A DNA stretch of 41,636 nucleotides from a bacterium (GCA_025360745.1 JANYBP010000122.1:1-41636), one strand, 5' to 3'; positions 24,211 through 33,277 are shown, counted from the stretch's first letter. Numbers and translations: made by a program. Notes: generated from the sequence alone by a model not told the origin.

Positions 24211-25470
24211 ATGTGGCTGGTGTTTGCGGAGTCCGCCGTATTGCTGACCTTGCTGATGATGTCCGCCTTTTTCTCAAGCGCGGAAACGGCGCTCTTTTTG
24301 CTCAACCCGCTGCAAATTCACCGCATCCGCCGCCGCCATCCGCGCAAGGCGGCCGCGATCGAGCATCTGCTTGCGACGCCGACGGCCCTGCTGTCGAGCG
24401 TGCTGATCGGCAACACCATCGTCAATGTCGCCGCCGCCAACCTGGGCTACGTGATTGTCCGCGGCTTCACCCGGGTCCACGCGGAATCCATCGCCATTGG
24501 CGTCATGACGATACTCCTGATCGTCTTCGGGGAGGTCGGTCCGAAACGTTTCGCCATGCGCCGTCCGGAGCAACTGGCCGCGCTTTATGTCCGGCCGCTG
24601 GGCTGGCTGATCGCCGCCGTTACGCCGATCCGCCGCCTGCTGGAGCGCATAACCGACGCCTCCCAGCATGTCTTCCGTCCCCGCAAGGCGGCCTTTACGG
24701 GCGAGGAATTACTGACCGCCGTGGATGTGGGACATTCCGAGGGCCTGCTCAACCACGAGGAGCGCATGATGCTGGACGGCATCATCCGGCTGGAGAACCT
24801 GCAGGCGCGCGACGTGCTTACGCCGCGGGTGGACATCGTGGGCCTCGATCTTTCCGCCTCCCCCGAGTTGCAGCGCGCGACCGCGCGCGGGTGCCGCTTT
24901 CGCCATCTGCCCGTCTACCGCGAAAGTCTCGACCACATCGAGGGCTTTCTCGATGTGCGCGCCTACCTGCTGGATCCAGCCGGCGTCATGCAGCCGCATG
25001 TGCACCCGCATTTTTTTGTGCCCGACACCGTGCCGCTCGACAATCTGCTGACCGTTTTCCAGCAGCAGGAATTGCGCATCGCGATCGTGATAGACGAATA
25101 TGGCGGCACGGCGGGGCTGATCACGCGCGGCGACATTCTGGACGAAATCGTGGACTTCGCCGCTTTCGCCGAGGGCGGCCTGCCCGCCACCATCGAGGCC
25201 GCCGGAGACAACCGCTGGGTCATGGACGGCACGACCAGTCTTGAGGACCTGAACTACGAACTCGATCTGCGCCTGGAGGCCGGGGGCGCCGACCGCATCG
25301 CCGGCTGGATCACCGTCCACATGGAGCGTCTACCCAAAGTTGGCGATCGCGTCGAGGCGCAGGATTGCCGGGTGACGGTGATGAAAATGCGCCGCCATCG
25401 GGTCACGAGCGTGATGGTGGAACGTCTGATCGCGCCGCCCGCCGGCGACGCCGGAGAGGGGGGCGGCTGA
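24211..25470 (+). CDS. HlyC/CNNM-family membrane protein, full length
   Basis: 419 aa. An N-terminal DUF21 (CNNM) membrane domain with about three or four helices includes FFSSAETALFLLNP and IGNTIVNVAAAN. A CBS pair follows (about 190-310, with LPVYRESLDHIEGFLDVR and AIVIDEYGGTAGLITRGDILDEIVDF), then a C-terminal CorC_HlyC domain (about 325-412). Members are implicated in Mg2+/Co2+ handling. The ATG at 24211 has GGAG 6-7 nt upstream, preferred to the TTG at 24196. The stop overlaps the next start (TGATG). Confidence 0.9.
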   Translation: MWLVFAESAVLLTLLMMSAFFSSAETALFLLNPLQIHRIRRRHPRKAAAIEHLLATPTALLSSVLIGNTIVNVAAANLGYVIVRGFTRVHAESIAIGVMTILLIVFGEVGPKRFAMRRPEQLAALYVRPLGWLIAAVTPIRRLLERITDASQHVFRPRKAAFTGEELLTAVDVGHSEGLLNHEERMMLDGIIRLENLQARDVLTPRVDIVGLDLSASPELQRATARGCRFRHLPVYRESLDHIEGFLDVRAYLLDPAGVMQPHVHPHFFVPDTVPLDNLLTVFQQQELRIAIVIDEYGGTAGLITRGDILDEIVDFAAFAEGGLPATIEAAGDNRWVMDGTTSLEDLNYELDLRLEAGGADRIAGWITVHMERLPKVGDRVEAQDCRVTVMKMRRHRVTSVMVERLIAPPAGDAGEGGG

Positions 25471-26459
25471 TGCTCTCCACGCTGGTCCTGATAGCGGTCT
25501 GTCTGGCCGCCAACGCGTTTTTCGCCGGCATCGAAACCGGCGTGATTTCGCTCAATCGCATGCAGTTGCGGCACCGTGTGGATCATGGCGACCGCGCGGC
25601 CGCCAACCTGCAGAGGTTTCTTGAGCATCCCGACCGGCTGCTGGCCACGACGTTGGTCGGCGTGAACCTCGCCATGGTCATGGCGGCGGTTTTGACCGGA
25701 CAACTCGGCGCCGAAATCGAAAGCACGCTGAGCGGGCGCGCCGGCGGCTACTGGGGAGAAACGCTGGCGAACCTCGCCATGATGCTGATCATCCTGGTCT
25801 TCGCCGAGTACCTGCCCAAGGCCTGGTTCCAGAGCGATCCGCTGCCGCGCTGCTCGCGCTTCGCGCAACTGCTGGTGGTCAGCGAACGTTTGCTGCGCCC
25901 GTTGGGCAACGCCATGATCTGGATCACTCAGGCATTGCTGCCCGGCAATCTCAAGCAGCAGCCCCTGCGTCCGATGCTGGTCGCCAAGGACGAACTGGAC
26001 CTGCTGGCCAACGAGGGCGAGGAACACGGCGCCCTGAGTCCCAAACAGCGCATCATGATCCGGCGCGTCTTCGCGCTGACCGGGAAGAAGGTCGTGGACA
26101 TCATGATTCCCGCCGCGAGCATTGCGCGAGTCGCGTCGAACCTGACCGTCCGCCAGTTTCTGGACCAGTGCCGCGGCGCCACGCTCAGCCGCTTTCCGGT
26201 CTACGACGAGACGCGGCGGGTCTATACCGGTGTCGTGAATGTCTTCGACGTTTTCGCCGCCAATGCGCCCGATTCCGCGCCGATCGCGCCCTTTGTCCAG
26301 CCGCCGCTCTTCGTCGCCGCCTCCGCGCCGCTGACCGAGGTTTTCACGCTGCTGCGCCGCTCGCGGCGGCGGCAATGTCTGGTGACCGACCCCGCCGGCG
26401 CGGTGGTGGGCATCGTCACCACCGACACGATCCTGCGAGAAATCGTGGGAAGGATGTGA
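25470..26459 (+). CDS. HlyC/CNNM-family membrane protein, short form
   Basis: 329 aa. A paralogue of the preceding gene: a CNNM domain (ANAFFAGIETGVISLNRMQL, LVGVNLAMVMAAVL) and a CBS pair ending at CLVTDPAGAVVGIVTTDTI. The C-terminal CorC_HlyC domain present in the upstream protein is absent, with the stop right after the second CBS motif. Start and upstream stop share one base, so the two proteins are co-translated and may form a heteromeric transporter or regulator. Confidence 0.88.
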   Translation: MLSTLVLIAVCLAANAFFAGIETGVISLNRMQLRHRVDHGDRAAANLQRFLEHPDRLLATTLVGVNLAMVMAAVLTGQLGAEIESTLSGRAGGYWGETLANLAMMLIILVFAEYLPKAWFQSDPLPRCSRFAQLLVVSERLLRPLGNAMIWITQALLPGNLKQQPLRPMLVAKDELDLLANEGEEHGALSPKQRIMIRRVFALTGKKVVDIMIPAASIARVASNLTVRQFLDQCRGATLSRFPVYDETRRVYTGVVNVFDVFAANAPDSAPIAPFVQPPLFVAASAPLTEVFTLLRRSRRRQCLVTDPAGAVVGIVTTDTILREIVGRM

Positions 26460-26554
26460 GAATCAAGGTTGCTACTCAGGTAGTCAGGAGTCAGTTTGGC
26501 CTCTGGCGCAGAAGCCGCCAGATGAAACAGAAATGAGACAATGATTGCACACTT

Positions 26555-26657
26555 ATTAATCCGGCCATTAAATAGAAGCGCTATTTTGAGGAAATATTGC
26601 CTTGTTTGCATGATTTCGCGTTTTGCACGGTCGCTACTATTTAATGGCCGGAGTAAT
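26555..26657. mobile_element. AT-rich 103-bp MITE-like element
   Basis: Arms 26555-26580 and 26632-26657 are inverted repeats matching at 24 of 26 positions, with the core CCGGCCATTAAATAG and its complement CTATTTAATGGCCGG. The 51-bp interior is AT-rich compared with the window and has no ORF. The target duplication is not obvious. Its terminal sequence differs from the element at 16415. Confidence 0.65.
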
Positions 26658-26733
26658 AGTCGCTTACCCTTAGTCGACTAAGCGGGTAGACTAAGCGTAA
26701 CCGACTAAGTGTGGGACTAAGTGTCTCAGATCA
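26658..26733 (-). repeat. CTTAGTC/GACTAAG repeat, copy 3 (inverted)
   Basis: Read on the minus strand it begins TGATCTGAGACACTTAGTCC like copies 1 and 2, and continues through TTACGCTTAGTC. It abuts the right end of the MITE-like element. The inner part differs, with CTTAGTCGACTAAG at the turn. Confidence 0.85.
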
Positions 26734-26879
26734 GAATGAGTTGAGGAAAGTGTTTTTAGATGTCCGTAAGTTGCTGAAGGCGGATTAGTCATTCTGAATT
26801 CTGACTCCTGAATTCTTAATACTCGAGTAAATACGAAGCAAGTTTGAACCCGGCGCGAAATTACATGGAGACCGTACGG

Positions 26880-27383
26880 ATGGCGGAATCCACCGAGAGC
26901 GGAAAGTGCGGCAGTTGCGGGCGCTACATCGGCCCCGTGGGCGCCTGTCCCTACTGCGGCGCCGAGAGCGCCGGAAGAATGCCGTTACGCATGCTGCAGA
27001 TGGTGGCGGTTCTGCTCGGGGCGATCGGACTGGCGGCGCTCTACGCGACCGCCCGCCAGCGCGCGCCCGACGATCTGCATCCGGCGCAGATCACGCCCGC
27101 CATGAACTTCGCCCGCGTGTGGATCGAGGGGGAGGTAACCCGCTCCGCTCCGCGCGCGAACGCCGCCGGACGCGCGCCATCGCTTTCGTTCACGCTGGGC
27201 GGAGACGGCGGCGAAACGATCGTGACCGCCGGCGGTTCCGTGGCCGCCGCGCTGCGCGAACAGGGACTGCTGCCGGCCCGCGGCGACCATGTGCGCGCGC
27301 TCGGCCGCCTGTCGGTCGCCGCCGGCGAAAAACCGCGGCTGTTCATGGACTCCGCGGAGCACCTGCAGTTGCGCAGGAAGTGA
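26880..27383 (+). CDS. Zinc-ribbon membrane protein
   Basis: 167 aa. Four Cys at 10, 13, 24 and 27 (CGSC ... CPYC) form a rubredoxin-like zinc ribbon, then one transmembrane helix (about 37-57) and an extracytoplasmic domain of about 100 aa with a beta-barrel look (RVWIEGEVTRSAPR, GDHVRALGRLSVAAG), possibly OB-fold-like. The start at 26880 is chosen because GGAG lies 9 nt upstream; ATG 26865 and TTG 26844 are in frame but lack a site. No function is known. It converges with the outer-membrane protein gene, with 7 nt between their stops. Confidence 0.65.
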   Translation: MAESTESGKCGSCGRYIGPVGACPYCGAESAGRMPLRMLQMVAVLLGAIGLAALYATARQRAPDDLHPAQITPAMNFARVWIEGEVTRSAPRANAAGRAPSLSFTLGGDGGETIVTAGGSVAAALREQGLLPARGDHVRALGRLSVAAGEKPRLFMDSAEHLQLRRK

Positions 27384-27390
27384 GTTCAGA

Positions 27391-28071
27391 TCAGCGCACG
27401 CGCAGACCGACGCCGATCCACCAGTTTTCGGTGTAGGCGAATTCGGCGAAAATGTTGACATGCTCGAAGACCGGCATCAAGGCGCCGACATTGAGCAGCG
27501 GATAGATGCGCGAGGAAGTGCTGCTCGGTTCGATCACGGATTGCGCGGCTTCCGCGCCGGTGATCGGATCGATCACCATGACGTCGGCGATGCGCTGCTT
27601 GAAACTCTTGTGGTCCAGTTCCACGCCCAGGCCGCCGTAGAAGATCACGCCGTTTTCCAACGGCTGGTAGCTGACGAGCCAGGAGAGCGTGCCGCCGAAT
27701 TCGCCGATCTGGTCGCCCGTGGATCCATACAGCGACGCGCGCACCGCGTTGTCGAACTCGGTTTCGAGCGGAATGGCGTAAATCATGCCGGCCTGTGCTC
27801 CGAGGTCGGTGTCGAAGCTGTCGCGGTTTACCACGCCGAGATCGACGAACAGGCGGCACTCCGGCATCAGGGAAAAGGTGTCGCGCGCGCCGTAGAACTG
27901 CTGCCGGTCGCTGAAGACGGCGCCGGCGGTGATGTCCACCCAATCGCTCTCCCGCACTTCGGCCGTCTCGGTGGGCAGCAGGCCGATGCCTTGCGCGTTG
28001 ACGATCGCTGACGATGCCAGCAACAGGCCGCCGGCCGCCGCAGATTTAAACCAACTTGTTTTGGTCATCAT
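27391..28071 (-). CDS. Predicted outer-membrane beta-barrel protein
   Basis: 226 aa. A signal peptide ends at SAIVNAQ. The mature part alternates polar and hydrophobic residues as a small beta-barrel does (for example SLYGSTGDQIGEFGGTLSWLVSY, NGVIFYGGLGVELDHKSF and a final strand WWIGVGLRVR). AAGGA lies about 10 nt before the ATG. Its physiological role is unknown. It is transcribed divergently from rsmB. Confidence 0.65.
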   Translation of the reverse strand: MMTKTSWFKSAAAGGLLLASSAIVNAQGIGLLPTETAEVRESDWVDITAGAVFSDRQQFYGARDTFSLMPECRLFVDLGVVNRDSFDTDLGAQAGMIYAIPLETEFDNAVRASLYGSTGDQIGEFGGTLSWLVSYQPLENGVIFYGGLGVELDHKSFKQRIADVMVIDPITGAEAAQSVIEPSSTSSRIYPLLNVGALMPVFEHVNIFAEFAYTENWWIGVGLRVR

Positions 28072-28175
28072 GGTCTGTCATCCTTGTCGAACGAGGTTAA
28101 AAGCGTTTGAAGGACCAATCATACAGCGCGCGGCCGCGACGTCAAGCTCCGGTAAATCCGCCGCGGGGCTCCGGC

Positions 28176-29456
28176 ATGCCCGCGACAGGCGCGGGCCTGT
28201 CGCCCCGCAGCGAGGCCGCCAGGATCGTCGCCTGCTGGCTGGAATGGGGCGCATTCCCCGACCGCCAGGTGGCGGGCATCGAGACCGGCCGCGGCGCGGT
28301 GACCGAACTCGTGTATGGCGTCGTGAAACAACACCGGCGTCTGTCGTGGGTGCTGGCGAATTGCGTGGAACGTCCGCCGACGCTGCCGGTGGCGGCCGCG
28401 ATGCTGATCGGCGTGTACGAATTGCTGGATCTGGAACGCGCCCCGCATGCGGCTGTCAACGAATCCGTGCTGGCTGTGCGGCAACTCGGCGCCGCCGCGC
28501 AAACGGGGCTGGTTAATGCGGTCCTGCGGCGCGTCGCGCGCGAGCGCGCAGCGATCCTGGCCGCGCTGGCGGCGCAGCCGCTGGGCGTGCGGATGTCGCA
28601 TCCAGACACCCTGCTCGAACGCTGGCGGGCGCGCTACGCCCCGCTGGCGCTCGAGGCGCTTTGCCTCTGGAACAATCGCGCGCCGGAAGTCGTACTGCGT
28701 GTCAACCTGTGGCTGACGACGATGGACGCCTTTGTCGCGGCGCTGGCGGCGCAGGGTGTCGCGGCGGCGCCGCAGCCCGCGGCGCCGGAGCGGTGCGTGG
28801 TCCTGCCGCACGGCCGACGCGTGAGCGACGCGCCCGGCTACGCCGCGGGACTTTTCACGGTGCAGGACCCTTCCACGCTGCTGGCGCCGGAACTGCTCGC
28901 GGCCCGGCCCGGCGAACGCGTGCTCGACGCCTGCGCCGCGCCGGGCGGCAAGACCACCGTGCTGGCCGAGGCCATGCAAAGCCAGGGCACACTGGTGGCC
29001 TTGGACCGCGCGCCGCCGCGGCTGACGCGCCTGCAGGCGACGCTCGACCGCATGGGCTTCGGCAAGTTCGTCCAGGTGTCGGAGGGCGACCTGACCGCTG
29101 GCTTGCGGGAAGCGGACGCGACGCCGTTCGACGCGATCCTGCTCGATGTGCCTTGCACGAACACCGGCGTCCTGCGCCGCCGCGCCGATGCCCGCTGGCG
29201 GTTTTCGCCGGAGAGCCTGGCCGCGGCCGTCGCGCAGCAGCGGGCGCTGCTGGACGCGGCCGCGCCGCGTCTGCGGCCCGGCGGACGTATCGTCTACAGC
29301 ACCTGCAGCCTGGAGCCGGACGAAAACGAGGATCAGGTGCGGCGCTGGCTGGCGGATCATCCCGCTTTCCGTCTGGATCGAGAACGGCGCTCCTTTCCGC
29401 CCGAGTCCGGCGCCGACGGCGCCTACGCGGCGCGGCTGGTAAATACCAGCGGCTAG
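28176..29456 (+). CDS. rsmB: 16S rRNA (cytosine-967 C5)-methyltransferase RsmB
   Basis: 426 aa. An N-terminal NusB-like RNA-binding domain (about 10-135; GVYELLDLERAPHAAVNESV) is followed by the SAM-dependent RsmB/NOP fold: motif I LDACAAPGGKTTVLAEAM, motif IV LLDVPCTNTGVLRR with the product-release Cys, and motif VI YSTCSLEPDENED with the catalytic Cys. It methylates C967 of 16S rRNA. The ATG at 28176 is given although no good Shine-Dalgarno precedes it; a TTG at 28107 is the only longer choice. Confidence 0.9.
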   Translation: MPATGAGLSPRSEAARIVACWLEWGAFPDRQVAGIETGRGAVTELVYGVVKQHRRLSWVLANCVERPPTLPVAAAMLIGVYELLDLERAPHAAVNESVLAVRQLGAAAQTGLVNAVLRRVARERAAILAALAAQPLGVRMSHPDTLLERWRARYAPLALEALCLWNNRAPEVVLRVNLWLTTMDAFVAALAAQGVAAAPQPAAPERCVVLPHGRRVSDAPGYAAGLFTVQDPSTLLAPELLAARPGERVLDACAAPGGKTTVLAEAMQSQGTLVALDRAPPRLTRLQATLDRMGFGKFVQVSEGDLTAGLREADATPFDAILLDVPCTNTGVLRRRADARWRFSPESLAAAVAQQRALLDAAAPRLRPGGRIVYSTCSLEPDENEDQVRRWLADHPAFRLDRERRSFPPESGADGAYAARLVNTSG

Positions 29457-29778
29457 CGAACGATCATGATCCTCACCAGGCGTCGTTCGAAGACGCATCA
29501 GGATTGGCGAACGCGGTAAAATAGCCCGACCGGGTGTGTTCGCCGCCTAAGGTTTTAACCCCTGTCCTTTACACCGCCGCCTGATGGCGGTAGCCGGCGC
29601 GATAAAATATTCTTCAAGCAGTTTTTGAACGACGTCCCGGAGCAAGGCGCATGAAACACAAAACCGGCGGGAGTTTTCGAAAATGAAAAGAAATGCCGAC
29701 TTCGCAATTCAGGGACTCGAGTTCGTCGATATTCGGGCAAGGTTGTTATCGGACAAACTGGAAATAGGAGGGGGTTGT
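29457..29778. other. 322-bp spacer before the copper module
   Basis: No gene is supported. It contains a 6-bp-stem hairpin ACCGCC/GGCGGT at 29573-29591 without a T-tract, and the leader of the multicopper oxidase with a strong AGGAGGGGG about 5 nt before its ATG. I see no convincing sigma70 pair and no recognisable metal-responsive operator. Confidence 0.5.
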
Positions 29779-32700
29779 ATGAACAGTCGAAAATGGTTCT
29801 ATGTAATTATCGGGGCGCTCGCGGCCCTGGCGTTGGGACTCGCGGAAAGTTTCGCTCAGACCGGGCCCAATCCTTTCGTGGATTATACGGCGCCGAATTT
29901 CTCTTACAGCCCGCCGTTGCGCAAGTTCGTGGACTCGCTGCCCGGACTGGGTCCGACGCAAACCAACAATCTGGGTCAGTATCTTCCGGTCGCGGTGGCG
30001 AACACCAACGCCTATCCGGGGTCGGACTATTACGAGATCGCGCTGGTTGATTACCGTGAGCAGTTGCATTCCGATCTGCCGCCGGTCATCGGCGTCAAGT
30101 CCAGCCCCAGCGCCACCGGCGGCGCCAAGCTGCGCGGCTATGTGCAGGAGGTCAACGGCGTAGCGCTGACGCAACCGCACTATCTTGGCCCGGTCATCGT
30201 CGCCACGTCCGGACGGCCGACGCGCATCAAGTTCACCAACCGCTTGGCCACCGGCGCCAACGGCAATCTTTTTCTTCCGGTGGATACGACCTACATGGGC
30301 GCCGGGGATGGCCCCGTGCAGACAGGTACGGACATCAACGGCCAGCCGGTCTACGAGCAATACACGGAGAATCGCGCCACGCTGCACCTGCATGGAGGTG
30401 TCAATCCCTGGGTCAGCGACGGCACCCCGCATACGTGGATCACGCCGGCCGGCGAGGTGACTTCCTATAAGAAGGGCGTATCCACCACCGACGTTCCCGA
30501 CATGGGGCCTTCGCCAGATGGCGTAACGACTTACTACTGGCCCAACCAGAACAGCAGCCGCCTGATGTTCTACCACGATCACGCCATGGGGCTGACCCGC
30601 CTCAACGTATACGCCGGCGAGGCCGCCGGCTATCTGACTCTCGATCCGCCGGGTGTCGGCGAAAACACGCTGCCGATTCCTCCGCTGTCGAACAATATCC
30701 CGCTGATCATTCAGGACCGCTCGTTCGTCTGCGATGCCACCACGTTGACGGCCACCAATCCCGCCATGTACACGGCGGCGATCGATCCGTTGTGGGACTT
30801 CGCCAAATGGGGCCGGGGCGGCAGTCTCTGGTATCCGCACGTCTACGTGCCCAACCAGGATCCGTATGCGACCGACGACTCGGGCGCGAATCCCTATGGC
30901 CGCTGGGACTACGGCCCCTGGTTCTGGCCGATCTTTCCGGTGGATGCGCCATATCCCCCGACCATCTCCGGCGTGCCCGAGGCTTTCATGGACACCCCGC
31001 TGGTCAACGGCACCGCCTATCCTTATGTCAAGGTGGACCCCAAGGCCTACCGGCTGCGGATCTTGAACGCCTGCAACGAGCGTATGCTTAACCTGCAGCT
31101 CTACGTGGCCGATCCCGCCATTTACACCAATGCCGGCGGCCGGACCTTCACCAACACGGAAGTCAGGATGATTGCGGCCGTTCCCGGCACGAATATTCCG
31201 GCCTGGTATCCGACGATGGACAATCGCGCCGGCGGCGTGCCCGACCCGCTGCTGGAAGGACCGCGTATGATTCAGATCGGCACCGAAGGCGGCTTGCTGC
31301 CCGCGCCGGTGGTGATCGCTAATCGGCCGGTCGGTTTCGACTACAACCGCCGCAACATCGTGGTGCTGAACGTTCTGGAACGCTCGCTCTTCCTGGCGGC
31401 GGCGGAACGCGCCGACGTGATTGTGGATTTCTCCCGCTTCGCCGGCAAGACCATCATTCTGTACAACGATTCCCCAGCGCCGGTGCCAGCCTTCGATCCG
31501 AGATTCGATTTCTATACGGGCGATCCGGACCTTTCGGCCACAGGCGGCGATGACAATCAAGGCGGGGCCCCTTCGACCCAGCCTGGTTCCGGACCGAACA
31601 CCCGCACGATCATGCAGTTCCGCGTGGGAAACGGCGCGCCGGCCCCGGATTACATGACGAACCAGTTCCCGCTGCTACAGGCCGCACTGCCGATCGCCTT
31701 CAGCAATACCCAGCCCAAGTTGATCGTCCAGCAGTCCGCATATGGGCCGGTTAACGGGGCGACCAATTACGTCGATATCTATTCGCGCATCCAGGACACC
31801 GCCCTGGTGTTGACGCCGCAGCCGCTGGGAAGCGTCACGGTCACGGCGGGTGGCACGGGCTATACCGTGGCGCCGACGGTGCGTCTGCTGGGCGGTGGCG
31901 GCGGCACGGGCGCGGTGGTCTCGGCCTCGGTATCCGGCGGGGTCGTGCGCGCGGTCAATGTCATCAATCCCGGCCATGGCTATACCCAGCCGCCGAGCGT
32001 CACGTTCCTGCCGGTGGGCGGACGCGGAGTGGGCGCCACGGCGAGCGCCACGCTCACCAACGCGCTGCCGATGCAGCCGAAGGCCATTCAGGAACTGTTC
32101 GACGTCTATGGACGGATGAATGCCACCCTGGGCGTGGAACTGCCGTTCACCACGTCCTTGATCCAGACCACGATTCCGCTGGGATTCACCGATCCACCCA
32201 CCGAGATCTTCAACGACGGGGAAACCCAGGTTTGGAAGATCACGCACAACGGGGTGGATACGCATGGCATTCATTTCCACCTGGTTAACGTGCAGGTGAT
32301 CAACCGTGTCGGCTGGGACGGCGCCATCCGGCCGCCGGATCCCAACGAACTGGGCTGGAAGGAAACCGTGCGCATGAATCCTCTGGAGGACATCGTGGTT
32401 GCGCTGCGGGCGGTCAAGCCCGTGCTGCCTTTCGCCTTGCCCGACAGCATACGTCCCCTGGCGCCGCATCTGCCGTTGGGCTCCACGATGGGGTTCACGG
32501 GCGTGGATCCGCTTACCGGCGGCGCGATGGCGGTCAGCAACGAGGTCGTGAACTTCGGCTGGGAGTATGTCTGGCACTGCCACCTGCTCGGACACGAGGA
32601 AAACGACATGATGCGCGCCATCGTGGTCAAAGTCGCGCCTCAGGGGCCGACCAATCTGGTGGCGGCGGTGCTGACCAATATCAGCGTGCGGGTGTCGCTG

Positions 32701-33204
32701 ACCTGGCTGGACCGGTCGCTCAACGAGAATGGCTTCAACATCCAACGCGCCGGAGATGCCGCCTTCACGCAGGGGGTGACTAATTTCACCGTGGGGGCCA
32801 ACGTGACGAATTATGTCGACACCTCGGTCCTGCAACTGCGCACCTACTATTACAGGGTGATGGCGACCAGTGTGAACGGCAACTCGCCCTTCTCGAACGT
32901 GGCCAGCGCCACCACGCCCAGCATTATCCCGAATGCGCCGAGCAACCTGAGGTTGTCGCTGCGAACCTCCAGCTCCGTGATCATGCTCTGGAACGACAAT
33001 TCCAATAATGAGCAGGGCTTCTACGTCGAGCGCAGCACCAACGGCGGCGGCACTTGGACGCAGATTGCCCAGACGGCGGTCAACACCGCCACTTATCGGA
33101 ACACCGGGTTGACGACGAAGAGGACCTATCAATACCGGGTGCGGGCCTTCAACGCGGGCGGTCCATCGCCATATTCCAATGTGTTGACGGTAACCACGTT
33201 GTAA
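29779..33204 (+). CDS. Secreted multicopper oxidase with two Fn3 domains
   Basis: 1141 aa. A signal peptide ends at ESFAQ. Copper ligands of all three sites are visible: His203/His205 (LHLHGG), His266/His268 (FYHDHAMG), His829, 832 and 834 (HGIHFH), and WHCHLLGHEENDMM with His933, Cys934, His935, His939 and axial Met944. This fits the CopA/CotA-type bacterial oxidases that turn Cu(I) into Cu(II). Residues 682-762 insert two GTGYTVAP/GHGYTQPP repeats into the third cupredoxin region. Two fibronectin type III domains (about 950-1045 and 1050-1141) close the protein, about double the usual length. It heads the copper module; AGGAGGGGG lies just upstream of the ATG. Confidence 0.92.
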   Translation: MNSRKWFYVIIGALAALALGLAESFAQTGPNPFVDYTAPNFSYSPPLRKFVDSLPGLGPTQTNNLGQYLPVAVANTNAYPGSDYYEIALVDYREQLHSDLPPVIGVKSSPSATGGAKLRGYVQEVNGVALTQPHYLGPVIVATSGRPTRIKFTNRLATGANGNLFLPVDTTYMGAGDGPVQTGTDINGQPVYEQYTENRATLHLHGGVNPWVSDGTPHTWITPAGEVTSYKKGVSTTDVPDMGPSPDGVTTYYWPNQNSSRLMFYHDHAMGLTRLNVYAGEAAGYLTLDPPGVGENTLPIPPLSNNIPLIIQDRSFVCDATTLTATNPAMYTAAIDPLWDFAKWGRGGSLWYPHVYVPNQDPYATDDSGANPYGRWDYGPWFWPIFPVDAPYPPTISGVPEAFMDTPLVNGTAYPYVKVDPKAYRLRILNACNERMLNLQLYVADPAIYTNAGGRTFTNTEVRMIAAVPGTNIPAWYPTMDNRAGGVPDPLLEGPRMIQIGTEGGLLPAPVVIANRPVGFDYNRRNIVVLNVLERSLFLAAAERADVIVDFSRFAGKTIILYNDSPAPVPAFDPRFDFYTGDPDLSATGGDDNQGGAPSTQPGSGPNTRTIMQFRVGNGAPAPDYMTNQFPLLQAALPIAFSNTQPKLIVQQSAYGPVNGATNYVDIYSRIQDTALVLTPQPLGSVTVTAGGTGYTVAPTVRLLGGGGGTGAVVSASVSGGVVRAVNVINPGHGYTQPPSVTFLPVGGRGVGATASATLTNALPMQPKAIQELFDVYGRMNATLGVELPFTTSLIQTTIPLGFTDPPTEIFNDGETQVWKITHNGVDTHGIHFHLVNVQVINRVGWDGAIRPPDPNELGWKETVRMNPLEDIVVALRAVKPVLPFALPDSIRPLAPHLPLGSTMGFTGVDPLTGGAMAVSNEVVNFGWEYVWHCHLLGHEENDMMRAIVVKVAPQGPTNLVAAVLTNISVRVSLTWLDRSLNENGFNIQRAGDAAFTQGVTNFTVGANVTNYVDTSVLQLRTYYYRVMATSVNGNSPFSNVASATTPSIIPNAPSNLRLSLRTSSSVIMLWNDNSNNEQGFYVERSTNGGGTWTQIAQTAVNTATYRNTGLTTKRTYQYRVRAFNAGGPSPYSNVLTVTTL

Positions 33205-33217
33205 AGGCCAAGGCCGC

Positions 33218-33243
33218 CGGCGGGGGCATGCACACCCCCGCCG
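33218..33243 (+). promoter_or_regulatory. Intercistronic GC hairpin
   Basis: CGGCGGGGG (33218-33226) and CCCCCGCCG (33235-33243) form a 9-bp stem with an 8-nt loop. It lies 14 nt after the oxidase stop and 34 nt before the next start. No T-tract follows, so a role in mRNA 3'-end protection or partial attenuation is more likely than full termination. Confidence 0.6.
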
Positions 33244-33277
33244 ACGACAATCAATATTGCATCGAAGGGAGATAATC

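Larger units (their letters stand above)
26460..26879. other. 420-bp gene-free region with two repeat elements
   Basis: From left: a short CAGGAGTCAG period-7 tract, a TCTGGCG/CGCCAGA hairpin at 26502-26521, the AT-rich MITE-like element 26555-26657, an inverted CTTAGTC repeat copy, a period-7 tract (ATTCTGA and CTCCTGA units, about 26793-26820) and the leader of the zinc-ribbon gene. No promoter pair is convincing. Confidence 0.8.

Noticed and set aside
29746-31560. 604-aa open frame on the minus strand
   Set aside because: It is antisense to the multicopper oxidase, whose copper motifs make the plus strand certain.
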